From: Pelargonium cotyledonis
Lineage: Eukaryota; Streptophyta; Magnoliopsida; Geraniales; Geraniaceae
Assembly (NCBI GenBank): GCA_036897625.1
Contig: JAYMTA010000157.1
Coordinates: 1-36,690, forward strand
DNA: 36,690 nucleotides
Direction of reading: 5' to 3'
Each line of letters begins with the position of its first letter. Positions within the stretch are counted from its first letter, which is position 1. This document shows, piece after piece, positions 12,592 through 23,500 of the stretch. The notes beneath the pieces were generated by a model. The model was given only the letters and a program-made list of their open reading frames with translations. It was not told the origin of the DNA and ran no database searches. The translations under genes were made by a program, and so were the position numbers.

Positions 12592-14083
12592 TTACATTAC
12601 AATTCCGGTCCTAACCGAACAACCGCCCCGCCCAAATCTCTTGGCCACCAAGCTGGCTTGGTACTGCGACGACTCGCTGAACCCAATCTCCACCATCCCG
12701 AACCGCCGGAAAAACGCCCTCCATACCTCCACCTTCACGCTCCTCGCCGTCCTCTCCGTCCCCTCCGCCCCCACAATGTTCCTTATTCCGTCGCCAAACA
12801 GAGCCTCCACCACCGCCCTGTGCTCGTCCCTCTCCTCCATGCAAGCCTCCAAGCAATCAAAATAGGCGCTGTAGTAAAACAGAGCCTCCGTGAACCGGTC
12901 CACGAACGCCGGCGACGTGTGGTTCGCTTCCACTTCGATCACCACCATGATTGAAGGGTACAGATTTTTTATCACGCCCATCAGATTCTCCAAGCAATTG
13001 GTCTCGAGATCAGTGTTTTGAGCATTAAAAGAGAGTAAATTGCTACTGTTTCGTCTTCTTCGATTTCGAACATTTCTTCTCTGATCTCTTCAATGTCTGA
13101 TACAAAAACCGTCTTGAACGAAAATGGCAGGTTCTTGGATTCTGCGAAGCTCACTAGCCTCCGACCGGTTTCGGATATGTTGGGTTTGTCTCTGGTTCCG
13201 ATTGCGGTGATTGTGAGCCGTTGGATCGGACGGTCCTTGCGATCTGCTAGAGCCGCCATTAACACAGTCCACTGAACTCCACTTCTGATTTCCAGATCAA
13301 CCAAATGGATCTTTGTAGCGAATGCGATTGTTTCCATTATCGATTGCACGCCAGTGAACTACATTACCTGAATAAATGGGATCTGTAGATGACACGAAAG
13401 GTAGGAGATTTTGGTACGAACACGATCGTCGTCGTCAATTTCTGCTCTGTTTTTCACTTCCCCTGTTCCTTTATCGGTCTTCATGCGAAGAGCTCCGGCG
13501 AAGTGGAACACGATTTTCTGAACCGTGTTGGCCTTTTGCGACGCGATCCCCTGGCAATGAGTTAACAATTTGCTTCCTCGGTCGAATTGCTGGTTGCCGA
13601 TTCTCTCGGCGGCGGCGAGGAGGAGGACGGCGAGCTCAATGTCTCTCTGGTCGTCGTCAGAGACGCCGGAGAATTGAGAGACGTAGGGGTGCAGCGGCAA
13701 GGAGAAGGTGTCTCCGTCGCCGGCGTCGCCGACCCTTTTGAGAGAGGAGTTGATGAATTTGGCTCCGGCGGATCTCATGATCTCTTCGGTGGAGAGTTTT
13801 GATTTGCGGGTGGTGTTTGTGTCATGTGCTCTGTTTCTCTGTCTCTTGAAGCCTTGACTGTAATTTTTGAGGAGCTTCAAGGATGATAGAGAAGATGGTG
13901 ATGGATTGAAGATGGTGGTGGGTTGAGGAATTGGTTCAAGAAAATGGAGGATTGGGGTTGATTTTCATGGGAATCTGGATTTATTAGTATTGCTTGATCT
14001 TTCTCATAATCACCACCAACATCAAAACCAGCTTGAATTTGATTGAAGCTGAATGGTGAGGAAGAGACCAAAAAAGAGTCCAT
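12592..14083 (-). pseudogene. GRAS-family transcription regulator, broken copy
   Basis: The intronless minus-strand sequence carries GRAS motifs in order: ELAVLLLAAAERIGNQQFDR (leucine heptad I), IHLVDLEIRSGVQW (VHIID region), LISRP, SIMVVIEVEANHTSPAFVDR (PFYRE region) and RNIVGAEG. Relatives are the short DELLA-like GRAS proteins annotated as RGL-like. Reading is broken in at least three places. A frame change near 13880-13915 separates a plausible N-terminus starting MDSFLVSSSP at 14083 from the KLLKNYSQGFKR part. An in-frame TAG at 13361-13359 stands where relatives have CAG in QVMQFTG. A one-base loss near 12994-13001 separates LISRP from the following ENLMGVIKNL. The C-terminus stops after VAKRFGRGG and lacks the SAW motif. 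The heptad, VHIID and PFYRE parts stay well conserved, so inactivation looks recent. Assembly error could explain one break but hardly all. Confidence 0.88.
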
Positions 14084-14812
14084 TTTAGAGTGTTTGATGG
14101 CTAATACTATACACATAATTTGAGCTGTAGTATATATAAACTATAAGACAGTAAAAATCAAGATGCATCGAAGTAGTGACAACTTGCAACAATATTGATA
14201 TTGATGTTCTTGAAATCTAAAGTATGTTGTTGATATTACTTATAATTAATTTGGTATTCGGCTACAATGATCATAGTTACTGTCTTTTTTTTATGCTGAA
14301 ACGGCTGTGAAAATAACTATGTTACTGCTAATAGGCTTCAGTAAATTTTAAGAAACCTGCCGATTTGATTCTTGTAATTGTGAATGGCTTTGGGCGGACA
14401 GAACAGTACAGTATCATGTTTTTGGGATACAAATTTATAGAAAAATACAAAAATGAGCATCTTTGGCTTGGTTTGTCCTATGAAGAAGGTCTATATTTCC
14501 ATTTCCATTTCCATTCAAAAGTGTTATGGTACTTGTTATAGTTAGAGTTGTCAAATAGACCAACAGCAGTTGCAGTCATAATTGATTAGGTTCGATAACA
14601 TTCTGTTTAACCCGATAAAAATAGTCCAAAACATGCAAGCGTTTCTTTCCTGGCCGTTTTATGTCCATGCTTGGCTTAATTTACAACAATTAAATTACAA
14701 ACACAATAATATTAGATGTAACAATATAAATATACATTTACTGGGCTCTCAAAGAATGGAGAATTTGGTCTAATTAATACGTTTTTAAAGCTTAATCATG
14801 TGATTATATGAA
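14084..14812. other. AT-rich spacer
   Basis: No gene is supported. The spacer contains a short TTTCCATTTCCATTTCCATT run near 14498-14515 and otherwise low-complexity AT-rich sequence. It includes the 3' flank of the membrane-protein gene that follows. Confidence 0.5.
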
Positions 14813-16031
14813 TCAAACCTTGTCTTCACCATCACTAATCTCATCAATAATTATTGTGTTTCCTCTAACCCTAACCCTAGCCCTTTTGCACACCAAATCC
14901 ATCATAACCCACAAAATACCTTTCACCAACCTAACCATCCCAACCGTCACAGTCAGGTAATACAACCACCACCCCAAAAAGTCAACCACCCAAACAACAC
15001 CACCCGTTGACCTCTTCATCTCCGCCGCCACCACCAGCACCGCCACCTCGTCCCTCAGCCTCCACCACCACAGCGTGCCACAGCTCAATGCCATCGCCAC
15101 CCGGTGGACCCGCCTCTCCTCCGTCGGACCTCCGAAAACGGTGTTGTCCACCACCGGCTTCACCGCCGTCCTCCACCAGTGGACCATGGTCTCATGCAAC
15201 CCCAACAAAAACGCCATCCGGCTCACCAAAGTCAACCCCATGTCGTCGTTTGAGAAACACGCGCTGCCGATCCCGGCGGCTAGAGTTGCTTCGGTGCCTA
15301 GACCAACGCATATCTATAAAGTGGACAATTATTTCAAGACAAAAGAAAATAAGAGATTAAGATAACGTTTTTTCATTTTTACTACAAACAAAAACGAATG
15401 TATAGTATCATTTCGAGAAAAATTAGTGGCACGTGTTTTCTACGAGCATGTGTTATTAACAATGACCACTTCCACTGTTAAATATATATAGTTCATGACT
15501 ACTATACATTTTCATCAACAAATAAATTCGAGCCTACAATGATAGATTTCGATATTAAAATTTTAATCTTGTTATTGATATTTCACTTCAATTGTTGCGT
15601 ATAGTAATGTACCTAACACATTTTATATTGTCCAATCATAGACTTATTCTATACTTCAACACTATTAATTATGGATCGTGTACATTGATATAAATTAATA
15701 AAAAATGATCAATAATAACCTGTAACGTGCATAGGATGAGCCAGGCCACGTAGAGTCTGGGCCGGCGAGTATCTCCGGCGGGTTTACCGGCGAAGCTGCG
15801 GACGAGAGTGGAGACGCAGACGACGGAGACGATGAGGTGGAGAAGAGTGGGTTTGGTGGAGAGGAAGAGGGAGAGGACAAAACTAGAAGAGGGAGGCGCA
15901 GGATAAGAGGTGGAGGATAAGAGGGTGCAAGATAGCCGGGACATAAAGAGGAACGAGAGCGGGAGGAGGAGGCTGAGGAGAGTGACGGTGAGGATGTGGA
16001 ATGGTTCGATGAGTACGGACGAATCCAACAT
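14813..16031 (-). CDS. Plant-specific multi-pass membrane protein, function unknown
   Basis: Two exons on the minus strand, 16031-15720 and 15313-14813, join in phase 0 at LCTLQ/ICVGLG and give 270 aa. I recognise this as an uncharacterised plant family whose members begin much like MLDSSVLIEPFHILTVTLLS and end with a WWLYYLTVTVGMVR segment. Five to six hydrophobic segments are visible: residues about 8-30, 48-75, 88-120, 125-145 and 215-250, with a GTLWWWRLRDE stretch between the last ones. The C-terminal tail is basic, then acidic. The start at 16031 is preferred over an upstream in-frame ATG at 16079 because relatives begin at the MxDSSxLIEPF motif. No enzymatic motif is seen; a role in a membrane is all that can be inferred. 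Confidence 0.85.
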
Positions 16032-16740
16032 CTTCTTAGCTCGAAATAAAAACAACCTAAAATTCATGTTTGTTTTCACAAAAATTAAGTTTGGTTTGGG
16101 TTCAATTTTGAAGAAAATAAGGAAGTGGTATATAAGAGATCGAGAGTATACAAGTTGTGGCTGTCACGTAGGTTGTTGACATGTATTGGAGGAGACATGG
16201 TCTTCTTCTAATCCAATTGATGTTACTTGTGTCATCATAAATAATTTTTTTCATGAATTAATTAATGGTTATATGAGTTTATATATAGTCTATACGTACA
16301 ATTTGCATTTCTTTAGTGTATACATATATGTGATGTTTTATTAGGAACGAAAGAAAAATGACACGGTTGGTTTGGATCGAATTTCAGTCCGTTCATTGTA
16401 CGTATGTCTATATGTTCTATATATATAATTTGGTATCAGATTATATTACTACTTAAATTTTAAGTTTAAATTCAAATTTTATTCTCTCATACTAATTAGG
16501 ACATTATGTATCTGTCTTTTAGTTTTTTTATATGTACACATTATCTATAAGTTAGTTGGTCCTAGATATTAAACATATTTCATTCTAATTAGTTAGCTAG
16601 TTCAATATATTAGTGTATAGAATATAGTTGGTAAGTAGGTGATCGGCATAAACCATCAAAACGACGTGCCATTGTTCCCATTTTCTCAACACAACAGCTT
16701 CACAATTCTAAACTATATTAATTAGAAGGAGTATTCACAC
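16032..16740. other. AT-rich intergenic region
   Basis: It holds the promoter of the membrane-protein gene on its left side. No open frame with family resemblance and no recognised repeat. Confidence 0.5.
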
Positions 16741-17126
16741 ATGTATTTTATTTACATGTATTTTTCATGTATTTGGTACAACTAATGAAAATGTTTAGGA
16801 TAAAAAATGGATATTTTTCAGTGTTATAATATATTTATTTACATTTATCGATTTAAGCGAAGAAAAGTTATATTTACGATTTTTAGTATTTATACGTTTA
16901 TGAGTTATACACTAACAAGTTGTAAAAGCTTATTATAATATGTCAAATCTTACGAAATAAATTTAAGGAATTTTTTTCGAAAGATTTATAACAAAATAAG
17001 TACACAATATTAACATTTGTAATAAATTCATTAAAATATTAAAATTTATCTATTTTTTACCCTAAATATTTTCATTAACAATATGAAATATACGTAAAAA
17101 TACATTAAAAAAAATCCACACATAGA
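16741..17126. mobile_element. MITE-like inverted-repeat element
   Basis: The left arm contains ACATGTATTTTTC, then CTAATGAAAATGTTTAGGAT and AAAAAATGG. The right arm, read in reverse, gives AATGTATTTTTACG, GTTAATGAAAATATTTAGGG and TAAAAAATAG in the same order. The arms match over roughly 75 bases, with an AT-rich core of about 230 bases between them. No coding capacity is present. The target-site duplication is not clear, so the superfamily is left open. Confidence 0.55.
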
Positions 17127-18087
17127 AAAATAATTTTTCTATTAATATTAGTAATTAATTCATTAATTATAACTATGCACTAGTATATAACTATTTACAA
17201 TTTGGTAATTTGCTGAAGTGAAATTTATTTTGATTTAGTCACTCTCCACGTGGCAATGCTATAAATTGCCGATGGAACAATCCAAGCAGAGCATAGCAAC
17301 CTCATCTATAACTATAGTGGTGGGTACGACTTAGGACCCATATATGCATTTTCTTTTCGCGTTCAATTTAATTGAAACGTGATATTCAAAAAGTGATAAA
17401 AACTATTATAGTTGAATATAAAAGTGCTTGTATTATTTGTTTCTAGCTCAAACTTAAGATCTCGATCAAGATAGGAATAACAATTTTAAATTAATTGATT
17501 AACATGTTTAGTGCTGGAGCTAACAATATACATAGCTTTGATTTATCTTATAAGATCACAATTTGTGCATGAATCACGTACAAACATATAATTATACTCA
17601 TATTTTATCACAAGATGGATGTAGACTTGTGCATCAACTACATGTGCGCTTTTCGTAAAATTTATCATTTGCAAAATCAATAACCGTAATAATTTTGAAC
17701 TCAAATATTGAAACGGGCTTGAATTGCAAGCCCAACATATATGAATAGTTGAAGGATATGAAGTGTGGGGTGGGGTAGTTTGTGTACGTGGGTGTGAGCA
17801 AATTTTATAATGGGAAGGAGGGTGATGGTGGGGTTGAGCAATGCAATGCAATGCAATGCATATATTAAATTAAGAGAGAAAAGAGAGGAAGCAACTTGGA
17901 TTCCTCTCTCTCTCTCTCTCTCTCTCTCTCCTCATCAATACATCCATTTCTTTATTGCTAGCTCCTTCTTCAATTCCATTGATATTATCAAAACTTCTTT
18001 ACCCATTTCTCAACATATCTAGTTTTTGCTAAAATTTGATCATCAAACTAATTCAAAAGAAGAAGAAGAAGAAGAAAAATTGTTGTC
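17127..18087 (+). promoter_or_regulatory. Upstream region and leader of the WRKY gene
   Basis: The interval holds a G-box-like CCACGTGG at about 17247, a short ATGCA/ATGCAATGCA tandem near 17838-17860, a CT microsatellite at 17904-17930 and a GAA run at 18057-18077 just before the start codon. Pyrimidine-rich CT tracts are frequent in plant 5' leaders. The open frame 17810-18022 spans this low-complexity sequence and is not considered a gene, although ATGs in it could act as upstream starts if transcribed. Confidence 0.45.
17904..17930. repeat. (CT)n microsatellite
   Basis: About thirteen perfect CT units in the probable 5' leader of the WRKY gene, some 160 bases before its ATG. Confidence 0.95.
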
Positions 18088-19137
18088 ATGGGTGGTGGTG
18101 ATGGTGGTTCTGCAAGAGAAGCAAAACAAGAGACTCAAGCATCCAAAAGAAGGTGTTTATTTCCTTTTAATTATAAAAAAAAATTGTAGTTTTTTTCTTT
18201 TTCCAAATATTTTTGTGATTTTTTTTTTCTTCCTCCAATATATGTGGTAAATAATATATAGGAAGGTGATTGAGAAGACAGTAGTGAGAGTGAGGATTGG
18301 AGCAAAAGCAAGTGTTGGGAAGCTAAAGAATGAAGGGTCACCTTCTGATTTTTGGTCTTGGAGAAAATATGGCCAAAAACCCATCAAGGGCTCACCTTAT
18401 CCAAGGTCTTTTCTTTTCTGTTCTTTTCTTGTCTCTCCATATTTGGTAATTTATTTGTTTGTGAATAGAATTTTCAATTTTTTGTTTTTGTTTTTGTTTT
18501 TGGTAGAGGGTACTATAGGTGTAGTACATCAAAGGGTTGCTCAGCAAAGAAACAAGTAGAGAGATGCAAAACAGATGCTTCAATGCTCATCATCACCTAC
18601 TCTTGTACCCATAACCATCCTGGTCCTGATCTTCAACAACCCAATCATCAAGTTATTCCCCAAAATACCCCTAATAAACAAGAACATGATCATCATGTTC
18701 TTGAAGATGATGATGAAGAAGAAGAAGAAGAAGAAGCACAAGGAGTAGGAGGAGAAGTTGAAGAAGAGGAGGATAAATTGGTCAAATTACGAAACCAACT
18801 ACCCTTGAAGGTGATGATGAGCAATAATGGTGAAGTAGATGATGAAATAGACCAATTCCACTACTTGAAATCACCAATTATTAGATGTTCCCAAGAAGAA
18901 GAAGAAGAAGAAGAAGAAGAAAAAAAAGAAGAAGATCCAATGTTCACAAAAACCCATCTTCTTGTTGATGAAGAGCCAATCTCTTTTTCTCATCATAATG
19001 ACCATTTGATGATGACAACAACAACAACAACAACAACATCAAGTGAAGGAAATGAGTTTTTTGATGAGCTTGAGGAATTGCTGCCCATATCTTCTTCTTT
19101 CACAAGCTTCATGAAGATGAGCAACGTTTCTTTTTGA
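18088..19137 (+). CDS. WRKY69: WRKY transcription factor, group IIe (WRKY65/69 type)
   Basis: Three exons, 18088-18152, 18262-18405 and 18507-19137, give 279 aa. The DNA-binding domain has an intact WRKYGQK at residues 55-61 and a C-X5-C ... H-X1-H zinc site (CSTSKGC and HNH). The second intron splits the domain exactly at SPYPR/GYYR, the position shared by groups IIc-e and III. The preceding [13 protein letters not shown] and PSDFWSW segments are typical of the short IIe proteins WRKY65 and WRKY69; the exact number is a best guess. The tail is highly acidic, with two glutamate runs encoded by GAA repeats (about 18709-18740 and 18895-18933) and a polythreonine run (19016-19038), then ends [14 protein letters not shown]. 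It should bind W-box DNA in the nucleus. The start is the ATG that puts a short basic lead (ASKRRK) in frame with the domain. Confidence 0.93.
18709..19038 (+). repeat. Trinucleotide runs coding for Glu and Thr in the WRKY tail
   Basis: GAA/GAG runs at 18709-18740 and 18895-18933 encode blocks of glutamate, and an ACA run at 19016-19038 encodes threonines. All stay in frame. Such runs change length easily, so the acidic tail probably differs between alleles. Confidence 0.85.
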
Positions 19138-20524
19138 TGAAAGGGTCATTCCTGTGGTCCCTTTCTTGAACTAAGTAGTATTAGTAGATGTAGATACATA
19201 AATATTGTCTCTAACATTGTATTTGCTTGTTAGAAGAATTAATGTACTCCTAATTATATTAATAAAATTGTTAACAGTACTATATGAGCTAGCTAGCTAG
19301 CTAGCTGTCCCATAAGGCAACTTATAGCATACTTTTTATTATCATGTGGCACTAGAGTTTGCAATTCGGACCCAAACCCGAGTCACGTTTTTGTAAATTC
19401 GGATTCAATAAAATGGATTTGAATACATTGCAAGGTGGGTTGGACAATCTCGTATATATTACACATACAACTTGATCTTTGACTTGAACTAAATTGCAAC
19501 ACAAAATTTCAGCTCTAAGTAGTACTACTTGAGTTCAAATCGGATAAAGTCACACATTTTATATGCATAACTCAAACTTTAGTCGGACTAAATTTGAGTT
19601 AGATCTTTTCAATTCAAACCTGAAGTAACCCGAACTTCAAAATCCGAATTGTCAGCTCTAGTGATTCCTATGGCATGAGTTAGTGCCATCTTTTGCTAGA
19701 GATGGCACAAAGAATGGGTAAAAGAGCTGGAAAGATGTCCTGTGATCAGGGGCTGATTTAGTACAGTAGAGGAAGTGTTGAGCTAGTTGGGGCAGTTACT
19801 TTTGTTTTGTTTTGTTTTTTTATGTTCTTTTGTGGAGTGGTTGAGGAATATTATGGGTTAGGTTCTTGAATCTGTCTTCCTCAAAAAGTTGTATATATGC
19901 TACTTTTGTTTTGTGGTGATTTGGCAAATTTATAGATTCCTTGTACAAAATGCCAAACTAAGATCATGTGGCATTTGATAAAGAATAATAGATATAAGTT
20001 TTGGTTTTTAATTTGTTTGTGAAAATGGCTACTGTATTGCACAAAAGTAAATCCACACAAAAAGTTTCAAGTAAAGGAACTCATTACAATAATTTATTAG
20101 TGGATTAACAATAAATAAATAAAGATGATTATCTTCAATAATATTGCTATGACCTCAAAGGGGAATCAAAATTTCAAATAAATTTGATCTCTTTTAAATT
20201 TCTGTAACTTCCCTGTTCTTCAATTGAGGCTTGCCTCTAAAGGTCCATCCATATCTACCAACACAAAATCTTTTGAACTCAAGGAAATGAGAAATGTAAA
20301 TTCTCCAAAAGAATCAAAACAATTGATTAGCTTTTACTTGCAGCAAATAAACAATAAAACTGATCCTCGGTACGTCTATATGTCTATACTTCTCTTTAGC
20401 CTACTCAACAAAACTTTCTTTCCTAACCCACTTCTCAATGGAATGATGAATAATATGATTTCGGGTACTACCTGTTGGCACAGATGCGTAAGCAAAGGCT
20501 GCTGGCAAAACATCAGCCGGTGTT
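19138..20524. other. Convergent spacer, WRKY/INO80B
   Basis: The two genes point toward each other. Apart from both 3' UTRs it holds a GCTA run near 19286-19306 and a small inverted-repeat element at 19350-19663 (separate entry). The plus-strand open frame 20224-20565 overlaps the last INO80B exon on the other strand and is not a gene. Confidence 0.55.
19350..19663. mobile_element. Small TIR element, probably hAT-type MITE
   Basis: The ends are imperfect inverted repeats: CACTAGAGTTTGCAATTCGG on the left, and CACTAGAGCTGACAATTCGG when the right end is read in reverse. The 314-bp unit has no coding capacity. The TAGAGNTGNCAA-like terminus is common among plant hAT-type non-autonomous elements. 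I could not confirm an 8-bp target duplication. Confidence 0.5.
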
Positions 20525-23500
20525 TCACGCCTGTGCCTTTTCTTGTATTGCCTTGTAGCACTTAAGACTGCATAGAGGAAGCTTCGACTTGGAGTCCCGG
20601 TACTTGTATGGGTTGGTACAAGATGGCCCCGCACAGCTTTCACGAGGTGGAGGATAACTGAATGTAGTAGAACGAGAAAAAAGTATCCCAACATCAACAA
20701 ACATAAACAGATTCGGAACTAGTGAGCATGTTACTTCAGAGTTACCAAGAGAAAAATGGCGAATAACATACTAAAGACGACAATAATTTGTGAAACATGT
20801 CGGCAAATGTACATAGGTAGCATCTGTACAAAAAGAAATAATTCTGTAGATACTAGTAATAACAATAATTTGTGAAGTTATTGGGATCTACTTGCATTGT
20901 CCTCCTCTACTTCATCATATCTAATGCAATATCTTAGGTTAAATCATGCACTAGCATGTCTTTCTTATTAGTTATTACTTATTTTTATGTTAACTTACTG
21001 TTGAAAGTGGTGATAAAAAGTCCAATACAAAACGAATAAGCTACATTACTACAAGCTTGACCTTCTAGTTTGGGTAGCTCAAGCCTTTATGTGCAACCAA
21101 TATTTAAAGTATTAAATTTAAGGGTTAAACTCATAGATGATCCATCAACTATACATACATATCAAGTTTGATCCTCCAACAAGTTTTAAAATCACCAATG
21201 ATATTTCAACTACCTGATTTCAACACCAATGCCCCATACCTCAGATTTTTCCCATTCTAGGTCTCAAAATTTGATTCCCCAACCACCCCCCCACCATCAT
21301 CTTCAGGTTATTGCCTTATTCTCTAACCAAAGTAATGATACATTCAAAAACATGACTAAAATAATTTTGGTGGAGTGAGTAAATTTTGAGTTTTTAAGCA
21401 CTTGTGATGAAATTGAGTACTTGAGATACATCAAACTTGATATTGGTGTATAATTGGGGAATCAATAATGAGTTTAATCCTAAATTTAACACTTACAGAC
21501 CTAATCTAATAGTTTCTCCAAACTGAAATTTCTCAAATTTTCTCACGGGGTCATTGGTCATACCACCTTAGGTCCCACCTATTCTCTTCAATAGAAGCTA
21601 GCTTTATTCCTAATGTTATTGTTCCAAGTGTTACCACAAAGCCATCTATGCATCTCATCTCCACTAACCCCATCTTATGACTTTGGAGTCCAATTTTCAG
21701 TGCCATACAATATACCATGCCGTTAGCTAACCTATAAATCATTCCCTTCAGCATTAGAGAGATTCTTTTGTCGCAAAGAACCTTGACTCCCTTCTTTGCT
21801 TAAATAACTTGTACTAATTTTTCTTCTCTCCATCTTTGTGAAGCATAGATCCATGAGACCTAAAATGATCACTCTAACTATTTCCTTGCCTTAGAAATTA
21901 ATTGAAACCTCCACCATTCAGCTCCCTATTATTGCTAAATTACACTCCTTATATACAGTTTTGGTCCTATTTATTCCAAACCCCTTACATTGTATAAATT
22001 CTCATCATCCATCTATTTTTAGCATTAACCTTTTTACCTACTCTCTAAAGCTAATACAATATAATATGCAAACAGCATACACCAAGGGACGTCAAGTCTG
22101 TTGACTCAATTTTTGATACAGTAAAATTTTGCAGTTTATAGAAGAAAACCTGCAAGGTTTGGAGTTGAATATGCTAGGGAGGCCCATTTCATTATGGAAT
22201 GTCACAACAGTTCCAGAAGGGCTAAAGACCGTTCTGATGGTGTTGGGTCGAAGGATCTTTGCGTTGGTTGCCCTCTCCTGAAACGCATTCAATAAATGAA
22301 TACACCGATAAAGGAACAGCTCAAAATGAAAATCTTCATAAATAAATAAAAACTATCCAATACCTGGGCCAATTCTTCTTGACGTTTCTTAATTTTATCT
22401 TCTCGCTTCTTCCTACTGGAATCTTGACCAAGTATTTTTCTAATTGCCTCGGCCTGAAAAATTCAGCACAGGGTTGCTTCTATTTCAAAATGTATTATGA
22501 AAGACAGCTATTGTATATACTGAATCAAAGAAACTAACCTCGGATTCCCTAGCAGCCTTTTCAACTTGCAATCTACGTCTCTGAGCAGCTTCAGCCTTCT
22601 TCAGTTGCTGCTCTACTTCCGTAAGTTTCTCCTTTTGTCCTATAATCAAAGCACAAGGGAACACAGAAATGAAAGAACTCAATTAGCAGGGGCAAACTAA
22701 ATTATCAGAAACAATTAAAAATATGCGAGAATAACAAATTTTTTACTCAAAGAAAAAAAGAAAGAAAGAAGTATAATGAATATAGGTTCTCACTTCTAGG
22801 TGGGGCGGGTGGTAAACCATTTGGGAACTCAATTAGGCTTGAACCAGGAGCTGATGAGGCATCTTGGCTTGATTGAAGGGCACGCTGGCGTGTAGTGAGA
22901 GTCATTTCCCTCTTACCATCAAGTTCATAATCAACCGATTCACTCTGAGACTTCTTACCTTCAAGTTCACCATCAGATGCTGGTTCTTCCTCCTCATAAT
23001 CTGTATCATCGGATACCCTATCTGATCTGGACTTCCTTTTACCATCTTTCACCAACTTTGATGCGCCATAATTTCCCAAATCAGAAATCTTTGAAAGTTT
23101 CCGATGTTTTTTGTTTGATTCTTCCTCATTTTCTCGATACCCTCCAACAACCTTAGAAACTTTGAGTTTCTCCAGGTATCGGATCTCATCATCTATATCT
23201 TCATCATCAAATGCTCCATCTAATACACGCCTCTTAGGGATCCGTCTACTCTTACGAACTGGCTCAGATCTGTCTCCTTGCTTCCCCGAGGCATTCTTTC
23301 CAGGCGTTTTCCCCATTACAGAATTTTCCTTTGCAAATCTAAAACCACCTCCTGAAAAATCCTTCCACGGGATGCCTTGACATCCGATCCTTTTATCTAG
23401 AGAAGGTTCATCGTCTGAATTTGCCTGAAATAAACTTTAAATAATTAAGGGGGGAAATAACTACAGAAATTCAAGATATTACTCTATAATTGATGTCAAT

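Noticed and set aside
13376-13802. Plus-strand Arg-rich and Gly/Val-rich open frames opposite the GRAS pseudogene
   Set aside because: They arise from GC-rich codons of the GRAS sequence read backwards; composition is repetitive and there are no motifs.
14868-14882. Telobox-like CCTAACCCTAGCCC, a possible PRC2 recruitment site
   Set aside because: It lies inside coding sequence (the basic RARVRVRGN tail) and is explained by the codons; one short match is weak evidence.
15007-15365. Plus-strand Pro/Ser-rich open frames
   Set aside because: They are antisense to exon 2 of the membrane-protein gene, whose sense reading has hydrophobic segments and splice agreement.
17810-18022. 70-codon plus-strand frame upstream of WRKY
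   Set aside because: It is built largely from ATGCA and CT repeats in the probable leader.
20401-20700. 99-codon minus-strand frame as an independent protein
   Set aside because: A different frame over the same DNA gives the conserved INO80B HIT zinc-finger exon with proper splice acceptor and stop.
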